Part shown: positions 24,446 to 33,278 of the stretch, piece by piece
Layout of the letters: every line of letters starts with the position of its first letter
How positions within the stretch are numbered: the stretch's first letter is position 1
DNA from: Paenibacillus macquariensis
GTDB taxonomy: Bacteria; Bacillota; Bacilli; Paenibacillales; Paenibacillaceae
DNA: 64,000 nt
Direction of reading: 5' to 3'
Assembly: GCF_900156375.1 (NCBI RefSeq)
Contig: NZ_FTNK01000005.1
Span: forward strand, 62,001-126,000
Notes under the pieces: model-generated
Told to the model about the DNA's origin: nothing
The model's database searches: none
The model's input: only the letters and a program-made list of their open reading frames with translations
Program-made: the position numbers and the translations under genes

Positions 24446-25977
24446 AGCCAGACTACTGGAAGAAACGTAGTGAGCAGATAGCCCGGCGTCAATTCATCAA
24501 GGCAGATGCCTTTGAGGTTGCACAGCGTAAAGAATATGACAGAGCTATGAAGAGTATGCAAAGAGATATCGAGGTCTTCTATCAACGGTATGCGACTAAT
24601 AATGAAGTTACTATGGCTGAAGCTCGTAAGCAACTAACAGCAGGTGAATTGAAAGAGTTCAAGATGACTCTTGAGGAGTTTACCGAGAAGGCAAAAGATA
24701 ACGCGGATGGTCGATGGACACAGGAGTTAAACAATGTGTATTACAAGACTCGTGTAACTCGATTAGAAGCGTTACAAACTCAGATCGGGCAACACTCAGA
24801 GATGCTTGCAGGAAGTCGACAGGAAAGCACAGAGAAGCTTTTAGGCGATATCTATACTGATACCTATTACCGCAATATTTACGAGATTCAAAAAGGTTTT
24901 AGTATTGGAGGATCTTTCGCTCATGTGGATGATGAGGGATTAAAGAAGGTCTTAGGGTCGAAGTTGGATGGTCGTAACTGGTCACAGCGGATATGGGATG
25001 ATCGTTCTAAGGTGAGACAAGAGCTTCAAAGAAATCTATCACAATCTTTTATACGGGGAGATAGTATTGATCGTACCGTTAAAAGTGTAATTGAACGAAT
25101 GAGTGTGTCGCGCTCTAACGCTGAACGGCTAGTCCAAACAGAGAGTGCTTTTTTCGCTGGTCAAGCAACGGCAACTGGATACAAGGAAAGTGGTGTTGTA
25201 CAGCAATATGAGGTATTGGCAACACTGGATACTCGCACAAGCTCAGTATGCAGGGAAATGGATGGAAAGGTGTTTAAGCTATCCGAAATGGAAGTGAATG
25301 TTAACTACCCACCATTCCATGCGAGGTGTCGTACAACAACTGTTGCACACTTCGATGACGATGAGGATATTGGCGAACGTATAGCAATGGATCCTGATGG
25401 CAACACCTACTTTGTTCCTGGTGATATGAATTATGAGGATTGGTATCAAAAGCATGTAGTAGATAAATACGGCCAAGAAGAATTAGACATCATGAGTAAG
25501 AAAGTCTTAAGAGAATCAGCAGATAAAAATCAGTTCAACCAGTACAAGGAAGTTTTAGGTAATAAAGGACCTAAATCCTTTGCTGCATTTCAGGACATGA
25601 AGTATAATAAGCCTGAAGAATGGTTGACTACGAAAAGCTTGTATCGAGATGTTAATTGGCAACTAAAAGCACAAGGGAATCTCTTAACGGGCAGTGTGCA
25701 TAAGGTAGAAAAAATAGGCGTGCCTAATAGTGTGTTTGATAATTATAAAGATGGTAAATTAGAGTCAAGACGTTACTACGGTAACACAGGCAAGACGAGG
25801 CTTGATATTGATTTGACGAATCATAGAAATGCAAAAATGCATCCAATTGTGCCTCATGCTCATACCTGGGGGGATAAAATTGATGCTCCTGACGGAATTA
25901 GTAGAGAGATAGATGGTAGAGAACTCACTCTGGCCGAAAAAATTGCGAATAAAAACATTATCGGAAAGGATAGATAA
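24442..25977 (+). CDS. Minor capsid protein (SPP1 gp7-like) with toxin-like C-terminus
   Basis: Residues 1-310 are a phage head morphogenesis protein: N-terminal KPDYWKKRSEQIARRQF, ERLVQTESAFFAGQATA, and the zinc-like CREMDGKVFKLSEM...YPPFHARCRTT. After a linker (about 330-410) comes an unrelated domain with YYGNTGKTRLDIDLTNHRN, HPIVPHAHTW and a helical end. This His/Asp-rich module resembles C-terminal domains of polymorphic toxins. The next gene looks like an immunity protein, and a terminator follows the pair. The toxin assignment is inferred. Confidence 0.8.
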   Translation: MKPDYWKKRSEQIARRQFIKADAFEVAQRKEYDRAMKSMQRDIEVFYQRYATNNEVTMAEARKQLTAGELKEFKMTLEEFTEKAKDNADGRWTQELNNVYYKTRVTRLEALQTQIGQHSEMLAGSRQESTEKLLGDIYTDTYYRNIYEIQKGFSIGGSFAHVDDEGLKKVLGSKLDGRNWSQRIWDDRSKVRQELQRNLSQSFIRGDSIDRTVKSVIERMSVSRSNAERLVQTESAFFAGQATATGYKESGVVQQYEVLATLDTRTSSVCREMDGKVFKLSEMEVNVNYPPFHARCRTTTVAHFDDDEDIGERIAMDPDGNTYFVPGDMNYEDWYQKHVVDKYGQEELDIMSKKVLRESADKNQFNQYKEVLGNKGPKSFAAFQDMKYNKPEEWLTTKSLYRDVNWQLKAQGNLLTGSVHKVEKIGVPNSVFDNYKDGKLESRRYYGNTGKTRLDIDLTNHRNAKMHPIVPHAHTWGDKIDAPDGISREIDGRELTLAEKIANKNIIGKDR

Positions 25978-25979
25978 CC

Positions 25980-26225
25980 GTGGATTATGGCAAGTTCGAA
26001 AATTTAAAGGAATTAAAAGATTCCATTGAAATTGGACTAGATATTGAATGCTTTATTTTTGGTGAAAGGTACTATATAGGTTGGTCGAATCATAAACGAG
26101 TCATAGCATTGTGTCCGGATGGTGATGGTGATTTTTTTGATACACTTGAGGAAATGCTAGATTTCCAAATCGAAGGTAAGGCCTTAAAAGATATTTGGCA
26201 AGATATCGAAATATATAGTATGTAA
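25980..26225 (+). CDS. Putative immunity protein
   Basis: An 81-residue acidic protein (FENLKELKDSIEIGLDIECFIFGERYYIGW ... EEMLDFQIEGKALKDIWQDIE) starting three bases after the minor capsid gene. The pattern of a small beta strand pair plus KDIW near the end is familiar from small immunity proteins beside toxin tips. GTG start. A terminator follows. It is more AT-rich than its neighbours. Confidence 0.6.
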   Translation: MDYGKFENLKELKDSIEIGLDIECFIFGERYYIGWSNHKRVIALCPDGDGDFFDTLEEMLDFQIEGKALKDIWQDIEIYSM

Positions 26226-26227
26226 CG

Positions 26228-26264
26228 AAGCACTTTCAACCGTCACTGGTAGGGGTGCTTTTTA
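26228..26264 (+). terminator. Terminator after the toxin-immunity pair
   Basis: AAGCAC pairs with GTGCTT at 26255-26260 around a 21-base loop and leads into TTTTTATT. A terminator inside the head operon is unexpected and suggests an inserted unit. Confidence 0.6.
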
Positions 26265-26367
26265 TTATGTCTATTTCGTCTTTTTGGTATTGTAGACGTA
26301 AAAGAACAAGACAAATTCCATGGTTCGTAACCCATGTAAAACAACGTGATTTGAAAGGGTGATTGAT

Positions 26368-26970
26368 ATGAACAAAGAGCAGTTAATGGCATTGGGGCTA
26401 ACAGAGGAACAGGCAAATAAGATTGTAGAAGGTTTTGGAACGATGATCCCGAAAATACGCTTTGATGAAGTGAATGATGCTAAGAAACAAGCTGAATCAG
26501 ATCTGAAGGATCGAGATAACCAACTCACGGACCTGAAGAAGTCAACAGGTGATAACAAAGCGCTCCAGGAACAGATTACACAGCTGCAGACAGACAACAA
26601 GACAGCATCAGATAAGTACGATGCGGAGGTAAAAGCTCTAAGAATCAACACGGCACTAAAGTTGGCTCTTGCCACTGATACACACGATCCTGATCTAGTT
26701 GCTGGATTACTAGACAAAGCAAAAATTGAATTAGATGAATCCGGTAACGTTAAATCAGGACTGGATGATCAGATCAAGAGTCTTCGTGAATCGAAGGCTT
26801 TTTTGTTTGCTGAGAAAAAGGAAGATAAGCCGCCTCTCTTTAAAGGAGCCAAGCCGCCAGAAGGTAACGGGCCCAAAGATAGTGATCCAAACGACATCGG
26901 TAGTAACTTCGCTAAAGAAGCTAACTCAAAAGGTACACCTGCATCAAAAGCCCTGAATCCGTGGGGTTAA
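26368..26970 (+). CDS. Capsid scaffolding protein (gp20-like)
   Basis: A 200-residue protein with the scaffold pattern: MNKEQLMALGLTEEQANKI, a long coiled coil (about 35-95, KKQAESDLKDRDNQLTDLKK) and a Pro/Gly/Asn-rich C-terminus. It directs capsid assembly and leaves before DNA entry. ATG 26368 has SD AAAGGGTG. Confidence 0.82.
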   Translation: MNKEQLMALGLTEEQANKIVEGFGTMIPKIRFDEVNDAKKQAESDLKDRDNQLTDLKKSTGDNKALQEQITQLQTDNKTASDKYDAEVKALRINTALKLALATDTHDPDLVAGLLDKAKIELDESGNVKSGLDDQIKSLRESKAFLFAEKKEDKPPLFKGAKPPEGNGPKDSDPNDIGSNFAKEANSKGTPASKALNPWG

Positions 26971-26992
26971 AAATTCTAAGGAGTGAATCTAA

Positions 26993-27304
26993 ATGGCATA
27001 CGTAAGAGGAATTAAAAATTATAGCAACGTTAACTTTTTAGCATCATCGAGTGTGGAGTCATTCACTACTATTGTGAGCGACACTGGAGTGGCTGTTGTG
27101 GACGGAAAGAAAATCGTTAAGGCGGGTACAGTGTTACCAACTAACGATGCTTCAGCTAAGGGTATTTTGTACAACGATGTGGATGTGACTTATGGGCCGC
27201 AACCAGGTGCATTGATCGAAGAAGGTTATATCCTTGAGGCACGATTACCTGTTGTACCGTCTGCACTCGCTAAAACAGCATTAAAAAAGATTACATTTAA
27301 ATAA
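26993..27304 (+). CDS. Head decoration-like structural protein
   Basis: A 103-residue beta-rich protein (VVDGKKIVKAGTVLPTND, then GILYNDVDVTYG, GYILEARLP) between scaffold and capsid genes, the usual place of a decoration or head fibre protein. Confidence 0.68.
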   Translation: MAYVRGIKNYSNVNFLASSSVESFTTIVSDTGVAVVDGKKIVKAGTVLPTNDASAKGILYNDVDVTYGPQPGALIEEGYILEARLPVVPSALAKTALKKITFK

Positions 27305-27333
27305 ACAAACAAAATGAAGGGTGGAAAACCACA

Positions 27334-28359
27334 ATGGCAGATATTTTTGAACTATTTAATCAAAAAACAGTGTTGAGTTACCTAAAAGAGCGAGTAATTA
27401 CCCCATATCTAGGAGAAACACTATTTCCCGAAGTTAAGCACGATACGTTAGAATTTGAATACCTAGTAGGGGCTAGTAATTTACCAGTAGCAGCAAAGAT
27501 TCACGCATTTGATACACAAGCTGAGATTGGTTCCTTGGAATTTAATGATCAAGCGTTGGAAGCAGCCTACATTAAAAAGAAATATCAAATTAAAGAGAAA
27601 GATTTGATAGCACTACAATTCCCTCGCACTCCACAAGAACAACAAGCATTGGTGGGTAGAGTGTTTAATTTGATCGACAGAGCAGTAGGAGATGTCCGAG
27701 CAGAGGTTGAGGTTATGCGTATGCAAGCCTTAGCCGATGGTAAATTATCGCTTGCAATTGATGGTGGTGGGATGTTAACGGTGGATTACCAAGTGCCAAC
27801 GGGTAATAAAGAGGTCCTAGCAGGTACGAATATTTGGGGGACAGGAACTGAGGATATCATTGGCGATCTAGAGCGTTGGGCATCAACCTTGGATGAAAAA
27901 GCAACACGCGCTATCACTTCCAATAAACTCGCTAGTCAAATTTTGCGCAACTCGAAGATTATCGGCTACCTATTTGGTAAAGATAGTGGACGTGTCGCAA
28001 CGTTAGGTGATCTAAACAGTTTCCTTACTTCACACCAATTACCAACCATTGCAACATACGATGCTAAATACCGTGTTCAAAGTGGAAATGGTACGTATAC
28101 GACAAAGCGTTACTTTCCTGAGAATAAATTTGTCATGTTTGGCGATAGCACTTTAGGCGAGACTTTGTACGGACCAACACCTGAAGAAAGCCGCTTGTTG
28201 CGTCAAGGTAACGAAGAGGTAACCAATGTAGGGAATGTAATCGGTATGGTGTACGAAGAAGGTCTAGATCCAGTGTCCACTTGGGCGAAAGCTGCTACAA
28301 CAGCAATCCCGTCTTTCCCTGAAGCTAACAACGTATTCCAAGCTCAACCAATGGCATAA
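27334..28359 (+). CDS. Major capsid protein (phage E family)
   Basis: A 341-residue capsid protein: MADIFELFNQKTVLSYLKER, an early LFPEVKHDTLEFEYL region, EKDLIALQFPRTPQEQ, VMRMQALADGKLSLA, and a C-terminal RLLRQGNEEVTNVGNVIGMVYEE split over two strands. The pattern fits the lambda E-like HK97-fold capsid family. SD GGGTGG. Confidence 0.88.
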   Translation: MADIFELFNQKTVLSYLKERVITPYLGETLFPEVKHDTLEFEYLVGASNLPVAAKIHAFDTQAEIGSLEFNDQALEAAYIKKKYQIKEKDLIALQFPRTPQEQQALVGRVFNLIDRAVGDVRAEVEVMRMQALADGKLSLAIDGGGMLTVDYQVPTGNKEVLAGTNIWGTGTEDIIGDLERWASTLDEKATRAITSNKLASQILRNSKIIGYLFGKDSGRVATLGDLNSFLTSHQLPTIATYDAKYRVQSGNGTYTTKRYFPENKFVMFGDSTLGETLYGPTPEESRLLRQGNEEVTNVGNVIGMVYEEGLDPVSTWAKAATTAIPSFPEANNVFQAQPMA

Positions 28360-28374
28360 GGAGGGTAAATAGAG

Positions 28375-28644
28375 ATGAAAAAGGTAGAAGTTATTGAAAT
28401 CCCAGTGAGGTATAACGGTGAGACATATGTAGCAGGTCAAACATTTGAGATCGAAGTGCAACACATTGCTGGTATTCAGCAACACGTCAATGTTATCTCT
28501 GAGGATAAACCGTTTGAGGAAATGAAACTGGACGAGCTGAAGGAATACGCGAAGTCCAAAGAAATTGAATTAGGTAAGGCGACAAAGACTGAAGATATTC
28601 TTGCAATTATTATAGAAGCGCAAAAGGTGGCAGCGGGCGAATAA
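28375..28644 (+). CDS. Small head-region protein
   Basis: An 89-residue protein. Its N-terminal beta half (IPVRYNGETYVAGQTFEIE) is joined to a helical EEMKLDELKEYAKSKEIEL segment resembling a Rho-N/SAP-like fold. Similar proteins follow capsid genes in Gram-positive phages. Confidence 0.62.
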   Translation: MKKVEVIEIPVRYNGETYVAGQTFEIEVQHIAGIQQHVNVISEDKPFEEMKLDELKEYAKSKEIELGKATKTEDILAIIIEAQKVAAGE

Positions 28645-28678
28645 CCCCTGCTTCTTTCTTTTATAGGGGGCTACAACA

Positions 28679-29056
28679 ATGACTGAACTAACGGAGAAGG
28701 TCGAAGCTATCATTAAGCGGCGTTGGAATCTACCAGTTAAGTATGATTTTCTCATGCTTTCCTACATTGATGAGGCAGGATTCCATATCATGAATTATAT
28801 CAACCGTTCCTCTATCAGTCAGATACCTGAACCGCTACTGTACACATGGGCATCCATAACAATGGGTGCTTTTTCTGCACAACAAGGTCACATTGAAGAG
28901 TTGGACGACTTCTTAGGCGGCGGGGAAACAGTGAAGTTAGGAGATACTTCTGTTACTCCAAGTAAAAGTTCAGGAGGAACCATTGGTTCTGCTGTTGAGA
29001 GCGCAATGATAGGTCATCATGCTGATTTGGTTCGCCATCGTAAGGTGGTGTGGTAA
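28679..29056 (+). CDS. Head-tail connector protein
   Basis: A 125-residue protein in the gp6/YqbG position. It has YDFLMLSYIDEAGFHIMNYIN and a C-terminal Gly/Ser-rich region. The helical N-terminus fits head-tail connector type 1. Its stop overlaps the next ATG. Confidence 0.7.
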   Translation: MTELTEKVEAIIKRRWNLPVKYDFLMLSYIDEAGFHIMNYINRSSISQIPEPLLYTWASITMGAFSAQQGHIEELDDFLGGGETVKLGDTSVTPSKSSGGTIGSAVESAMIGHHADLVRHRKVVW

Positions 29057-29412
29057 TGAATGTGAGAAGGCACCGTAAGGCAATTGAAAAGCTGTATGAG
29101 GACAAATGCACAATAAGCCGATATGGTCCAGTTAAACAGCCAAACGGAAGCACGAAGCAAGAGCTTCAAGCGATTCATACTGACAAGCCTTGCCGAATCT
29201 CTCAGAAGTCATTAGGAGCTAACGGACAGACAGAGTCAGTTAATAACATTTCATACGAGACCAAGCTTTTCGTATCACCTGATATTGAGATCAAACAGGG
29301 CGACACTGTAAATGTGACTCGCGGGACTCTAGTACGACTGTACACAGCAGGAGAACCCTATCCCTACTCAACACATCAAGAGATCAATTTACAACGTAAG
29401 GATAAAGCCTGA
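29056..29412 (+). CDS. Head closure protein (YqbH/XkdH-like)
   Basis: A 118-residue beta-rich protein (YEDKCTISRYGPVKQPNGSTK ... FVSPDIEIKQGDTVNVT). The order and pattern match SPP1 gp16/YqbH head-closure proteins. ATG 29056 shares the upstream stop. Confidence 0.75.
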   Translation: MNVRRHRKAIEKLYEDKCTISRYGPVKQPNGSTKQELQAIHTDKPCRISQKSLGANGQTESVNNISYETKLFVSPDIEIKQGDTVNVTRGTLVRLYTAGEPYPYSTHQEINLQRKDKA

Positions 29413-29837
29413 TGGCTAAATGGGGTAGTTTTGACTTCGGACAGATGGATCAGATGGCAAAGAGATTTAAAAAAGCGCTGGATGAACGAGTTATTGATCG
29501 TTGGATCAGAGAGTTCCTTTTGGAAATGGCCTATCGTGCAGATCGGAAGATTAAAAAGCGTACGCCTGTAGGTGATACAGGTGAGTTGAGGCGTAATTGG
29601 CAAGTAGGCAAAGTTGAGAAGCAAGGCGGCGCCTATGTAGTCGAAATATTCAATAACACTGAATATGCTTCTTACGTGGAACACGGACATCGTACTGGCA
29701 AGGACTTAACTGGATGGGTTGAAGGTCGCTTCATGATGACGATATCCATGCAAGAGATGGAACGTGAGTTGCCGAGATATATAGAAAAGAAGCAAATGGA
29801 GCTGCTCAATCAGTTAATGAACGGCCGTAAGGGGTGA
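29412..29837 (+). CDS. Tail completion protein, HK97 gp10-like (XkdI/YqbI)
   Basis: A 141-residue protein: KKRTPVGDTGELRRNW, then EIFNNTEYASYVEHGHRTGKD. This is the classic gp10 signature of tail-joining proteins. It overlaps its upstream neighbour by one base. Confidence 0.83.
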   Translation: MAKWGSFDFGQMDQMAKRFKKALDERVIDRWIREFLLEMAYRADRKIKKRTPVGDTGELRRNWQVGKVEKQGGAYVVEIFNNTEYASYVEHGHRTGKDLTGWVEGRFMMTISMQEMERELPRYIEKKQMELLNQLMNGRKG

Positions 29838-29841
29838 AGCC

Positions 29842-30267
29842 GTGGTAACAATAAATAACGTACTTGATGGTGTGATATTGAAGCTGAGCCAAACCTTTCC
29901 GAACGCAGATATATATGGTGAAGAGATCAAGCAGGGCCTAAAAGAGCCTTGCTTTTTTGTTAAGCTTTTTCCCGTTGCGCAGGATAAAGAGTTTGGTAGG
30001 CGCTATAAACGCTATCACACATTTGATGTGCATTACTTTCCACTATCAACGGAAGACGCAAATGTTGAGATGCATGATGTAGCTGAGAAGTTATATGACA
30101 CGCTGGAATGGATATCAGGTCCGCACCATGGATCTAAGATGACTCATGAAATCATTGATGGCGTGCTTCATTTCTTTGTTTCATATGACTTCCATATCAT
30201 GCGTCCAAAACAAAATTATCCGAAGATGCAAACTCTCACTGAGGAGGGATTTATTAAAAATGGCTAA
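29842..30267 (+). CDS. Tail terminator-like protein (XkdJ/YqbJ)
   Basis: A 141-residue protein with NADIYGEEIKQGLKEPCFFVKL and KRYHTFDVHYFPLS, typical of the PBSX/skin XkdJ-YqbJ family placed between gp10-like and sheath genes. GTG start. It overlaps the next gene by eight bases. Confidence 0.78.
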   Translation: MVTINNVLDGVILKLSQTFPNADIYGEEIKQGLKEPCFFVKLFPVAQDKEFGRRYKRYHTFDVHYFPLSTEDANVEMHDVAEKLYDTLEWISGPHHGSKMTHEIIDGVLHFFVSYDFHIMRPKQNYPKMQTLTEEGFIKNG

Positions 30268-30454
30268 AGCTGAAGATAAACCGGTAGATGAGCCGGTAGT
30301 TACTCAAGGGTATACCAAATCACAGATTACTGATTCCAAGAGATTCACAGGACAACGAGACATCTTGAATGGGCTGTTGGAGGATGGTAAGACATACACG
30401 ATTGAAGAGGTTGAAAGTATCACCAAAACATTCTTAGGAAAGGAAGTGAAATAA
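30260..30454 (+). CDS. YqzN/YkzM-like small tail protein
   Basis: A 64-residue protein ending with KRFTGQRDILNGLLEDGKTYTIEEVE, a pattern of the YqzN/YkzM domain found just upstream of PBSX sheath genes. ATG 30260 has SD GAGGAGGG. Confidence 0.7.
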   Translation: MAKAEDKPVDEPVVTQGYTKSQITDSKRFTGQRDILNGLLEDGKTYTIEEVESITKTFLGKEVK

Positions 30455-30455
30455 C

Positions 30456-31772
30456 GTGGCCGGAGGAACATTCGTAACTCAAAACAAAGTAAGACCAGGA
30501 GTATATATCGAAACTAGCTCAGTGCCAAAACCATTAGGTGCTTTAGGAGAGCGCGGTATTACAGCATTAGCTCTTACACTTCCATGGGGACCATCTAAGC
30601 AGCTTATTACTGTAGAGGCAGGGGCTGACACGTTCGATGTGCTTGGATACGACATCACAGGCGCTTCACTACTATTGGTCAAAGAGTCTCTTAAACGAGC
30701 AAAGACACTGCTCTTATACCGTTTGAATGAAGGTGTTAAAGCTACTGCAACATTAACAACATTGACTGTGACAGCTAAATACGGCGGCGTACGTGGTAAT
30801 GATATTTCAGTCATTATCCAGACCAATATAGATGATCCTGCAAAGTTCGATGTTACTACACTTGTATTGGGCGCTGTAGTTAACACACAGATCGTTTCAG
30901 GTATTGCAGGACTCATGACTAATGATTGGGTAGTGTTTAGCGGAACAGGCTCTTTAGCTGTCACGGCGGGGTTACCACTTGCGGGTGGTGCCAATGGTAC
31001 GGTGACCAATGCTGATCATACCGCATTCCTATCAGCCTTGGAGTTACAAGAATTTCAGACCGTTGGATTGACTACGGACGAAGCGCAATTGAAATCAGTC
31101 TACACAGCCTTTGTTAAGCGCCTTAGAGAAGACGAGGGCAAGAAAGTACAAGCAGTTGTGCCAAACTATCCTATTGCTGATTACGAGGGTGTAATAAGCG
31201 TTAAAAACGGCGTGGTCCTATCTGATGGAACAACTCTCACTAATGCTCAAACAGTAGCATGGGTGGCAGGGGCAACGGCAGCTGCTAACGTTAATGAAGC
31301 ACTCACCTATAGTGCTTATGATGATGCCGTAGATGTTGTACCGCGTTACACCAACAGTCAGATCATAGCAGCCTTGAACGCTGGAGAATTCCTATTCACG
31401 GCTAGTAATGGTAGGGCGATTGTAGAACAGGATATCAACACTCTCCAAAGCTTCACAGTTAAGAAGGGGAAAGAGTTTAGGAAGAATCGTGTTATTCGGG
31501 TATTGGATGGAATAGCCAATGACCTTAAAACGATATTTGAGAAATTCTATATCGGCAAAGTAGATAATAACGCTGATGGCCGTAATTTACTAAGAAGTGA
31601 AGCAATTAACTATTTCACTACATTACAGAATATCAACGCCATTCAAAATTTCGATGCACAAAACGATATTACGTTTATCCAAGGTGTTGAATCTGATGCG
31701 GTATATGCTGAGAGCTTTGCTCAACCAGTGGATTCGATTGAGAAAATATACTTTAGATTGAAGGTGAAGTAG
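30456..31772 (+). CDS. Tail sheath protein (XkdK)
   Basis: A 438-residue contractile sheath: VRPGVYIETSSVPKPLGALGERG, KYGGVRGNDISV, an inserted domain (about 150-190), NPxx-like VPNYPIADYEGVISVKNG and C-terminal KEFRKNRVIRVLDGIANDLK. It identifies the phage as a myovirus-type particle. GTG start. Confidence 0.92.
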   Translation: MAGGTFVTQNKVRPGVYIETSSVPKPLGALGERGITALALTLPWGPSKQLITVEAGADTFDVLGYDITGASLLLVKESLKRAKTLLLYRLNEGVKATATLTTLTVTAKYGGVRGNDISVIIQTNIDDPAKFDVTTLVLGAVVNTQIVSGIAGLMTNDWVVFSGTGSLAVTAGLPLAGGANGTVTNADHTAFLSALELQEFQTVGLTTDEAQLKSVYTAFVKRLREDEGKKVQAVVPNYPIADYEGVISVKNGVVLSDGTTLTNAQTVAWVAGATAAANVNEALTYSAYDDAVDVVPRYTNSQIIAALNAGEFLFTASNGRAIVEQDINTLQSFTVKKGKEFRKNRVIRVLDGIANDLKTIFEKFYIGKVDNNADGRNLLRSEAINYFTTLQNINAIQNFDAQNDITFIQGVESDAVYAESFAQPVDSIEKIYFRLKVK

Positions 31773-31773
31773 T

Positions 31774-32238
31774 ATGTCATTCCTAAATATAGGGGACACG
31801 ATATCCGGTCAAGAAGGTCGGGCGTATGCGACAATCGGTGGGCAAGTGGAAGAGATGTTCTACGTCAAAACCCTAGAAGCTACCGCTGAGAAGAACAAAA
31901 CCGAAGGGAAGACACTAGGAAGACGAGGAACGCAACATAAAGCTACCGGTTGGACAGGCACAGGTAGCATGACAATCTATTATGTTACATCTCGCTTCAG
32001 ACAATTGATGCTGGAATATATCAAGACTGGTAAAGATACGTACTTTGATATCACTATCATAAATGATGATGAAGGTTCGACAATCGGAAAGCAGACTGTG
32101 GTACTTAGAGGTGTTAACTTAGATAGCGTCATTATGGCTAAGGTTGATACAGAAAGCGAAATACTTGAAGAAGATGCTGATTTTACGTTTGATGATGTAG
32201 ATATTTTAGACCAATTTGTAGCCCCGACGTTGGGTTAA
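31774..32238 (+). CDS. Tail tube protein (XkdM)
   Basis: A 154-residue tube protein: SGQEGRAYATIGGQVEEMFY, KTLGRRGTQHKATGWTGTGSM and DADFTFDDVDILDQF at the end. One base separates it from the sheath gene. Confidence 0.9.
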   Translation: MSFLNIGDTISGQEGRAYATIGGQVEEMFYVKTLEATAEKNKTEGKTLGRRGTQHKATGWTGTGSMTIYYVTSRFRQLMLEYIKTGKDTYFDITIINDDEGSTIGKQTVVLRGVNLDSVIMAKVDTESEILEEDADFTFDDVDILDQFVAPTLG

Positions 32239-32261
32239 TAAAATAATAGGAGGAATTATAA

Positions 32262-32684
32262 ATGAGCGATTTAAGTATGTTTTTTGCACAGAATGCAGCG
32301 GTTGAGGTAGCAGAAGAAGTCGAAGTATCTACACGCTTTAAGGATAAAGACGGTAAGGTTGGGAAGTGGAAGTTACGTTCTATCACTGAGGATGACAACC
32401 AAGAATTAAGAAAGTCAGCAACTAAGAAAACGAAAGGCAAGAACGGGATGTACACTTCTGATCTAGACACGAATGAGTATCTTTCAAAATTGGTAGTCGC
32501 TTGCGTCGTTTATCCCGACTTGAAAAATGCTGAGATCCAAAAGACATATGGCGTAATGGGCGCGGAAAAGCTTCTTCGCAAAATGTTACTACCAGGAGAA
32601 TTCAGCGCTTTAATGGAGAAAGTCCAAGCTATGAACGGATTTGATCAGGATATGAATGAGTTGGTGGAAGAGGTAAAAAACTAA
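32262..32684 (+). CDS. Tail assembly chaperone, short form (XkdN/gpG-like)
   Basis: A 140-residue protein: MSDLSMFFAQNAAVEVAEE, TRFKDKDGKVGKWKLRSI, and VACVVYPDLKNAEIQKTYG. Chaperones of this type coat the tape measure during tail assembly. The gene ends in A-AAA-AAC-TAA, a -1 slippery site feeding the frame that continues to 32866. Confidence 0.85.
   Translation: MSDLSMFFAQNAAVEVAEEVEVSTRFKDKDGKVGKWKLRSITEDDNQELRKSATKKTKGKNGMYTSDLDTNEYLSKLVVACVVYPDLKNAEIQKTYGVMGAEKLLRKMLLPGEFSALMEKVQAMNGFDQDMNELVEEVKN
32675..32681 (+). promoter_or_regulatory. Programmed -1 ribosomal frameshift site A-AAA-AAC
   Basis: The last codons of the chaperone are GTA-AAA-AAC-TAA. The heptamer A-AAA-AAC is a canonical -1 slippery site, directly before the stop, and the -1 frame stays open for 61 codons. 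Confidence 0.85.
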
Positions 32685-32866
32685 TAGAGGGGGGCGATAG
32701 TGAGGCTAACCTAGCTTACTATGCCCTCCACGAATTACACATCTTACCGCACGACTTAATGAGTATGAGGGCAGAGGAACAAGCTGCAATCTATGCCATG
32801 ATATCTGTAAAGATTAAAAGTGAGAAGAATCAACCGAAACCAAAAGGTAAGGGGTGTAAAAAATGA
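32681..32866 (+). CDS. Tail assembly chaperone, frameshift extension (gpGT-like)
   Basis: In the -1 frame, codons from 32681 encode LIEGGDSEANLAYYALHEL, then HILPHDLMSMRAEEQAAIYAMISVKIK, and stop at 32866. The full fusion is 201 residues. The frame has no start of its own, and the sequence pattern matches the second open frame found after XkdN-like genes. Confidence 0.82.
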   Translation, partial: LIEGGDSEANLAYYALHELHILPHDLMSMRAEEQAAIYAMISVKIKSEKNQPKPKGKGCKK

Positions 32867-32906
32867 TAGACCAAACCTCTTTAGTTTGATAAGGTTATTG
32901 GAAAAT

Positions 32907-33278
32907 ATGACCTACTCAGGGGGTTTGGCTATGGGAGCGAAGAATGCGGTTATCGCTGGAGATTATGAAAGAAGTAAGTTTCTTGTGTCGAAAGGAAAAT
33001 TGATTATCGCTATCGGTTGGAAAGGTAATGTAACAATATCAAAAGACACCGTGGAGTCATGGGAAGAGATGAGTGAGGAGCATACCAAGAGTGCCGCAAG
33101 TGCTATTGGTAGAGGGCTCGTTGGATCACTTATCCTTGGGCCTGTCGGATTGCTTGCTGGGCTAAGCGCAAAGAATAAAGGGACTCACGTAGTGGCTATA
33201 CAATTTAAAGATGGTAAAAGAAGTTTGTTTGAACTAGATGACAAACTTCACAAAGTATTGGTAACGTCAATGTTTTAA
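32907..33278 (+). CDS. Cargo protein inserted before the tape measure
   Basis: A 123-residue protein: GAKNAVIAGDYERSKFLVSKGK, ESWEEMSEEHTKSAASAIGRGLVGSLILGPVGLLAGLSAKNKG and QFKDGKRSLFELDDKLHKVL. A Gly-rich hydrophobic segment near residue 80 could enter membranes. This widespread Firmicute family has no known function. The start is uncertain (the frame is open from 32820). It has its own terminator. Confidence 0.65.
   Translation: MTYSGGLAMGAKNAVIAGDYERSKFLVSKGKLIIAIGWKGNVTISKDTVESWEEMSEEHTKSAASAIGRGLVGSLILGPVGLLAGLSAKNKGTHVVAIQFKDGKRSLFELDDKLHKVLVTSMF

Noticed and set aside
30479..31009. 176-codon reverse frame inside the sheath gene
   Set aside because: Antisense of a clear tail sheath; Ser/Pro/Val-rich translation with no ribosome site.
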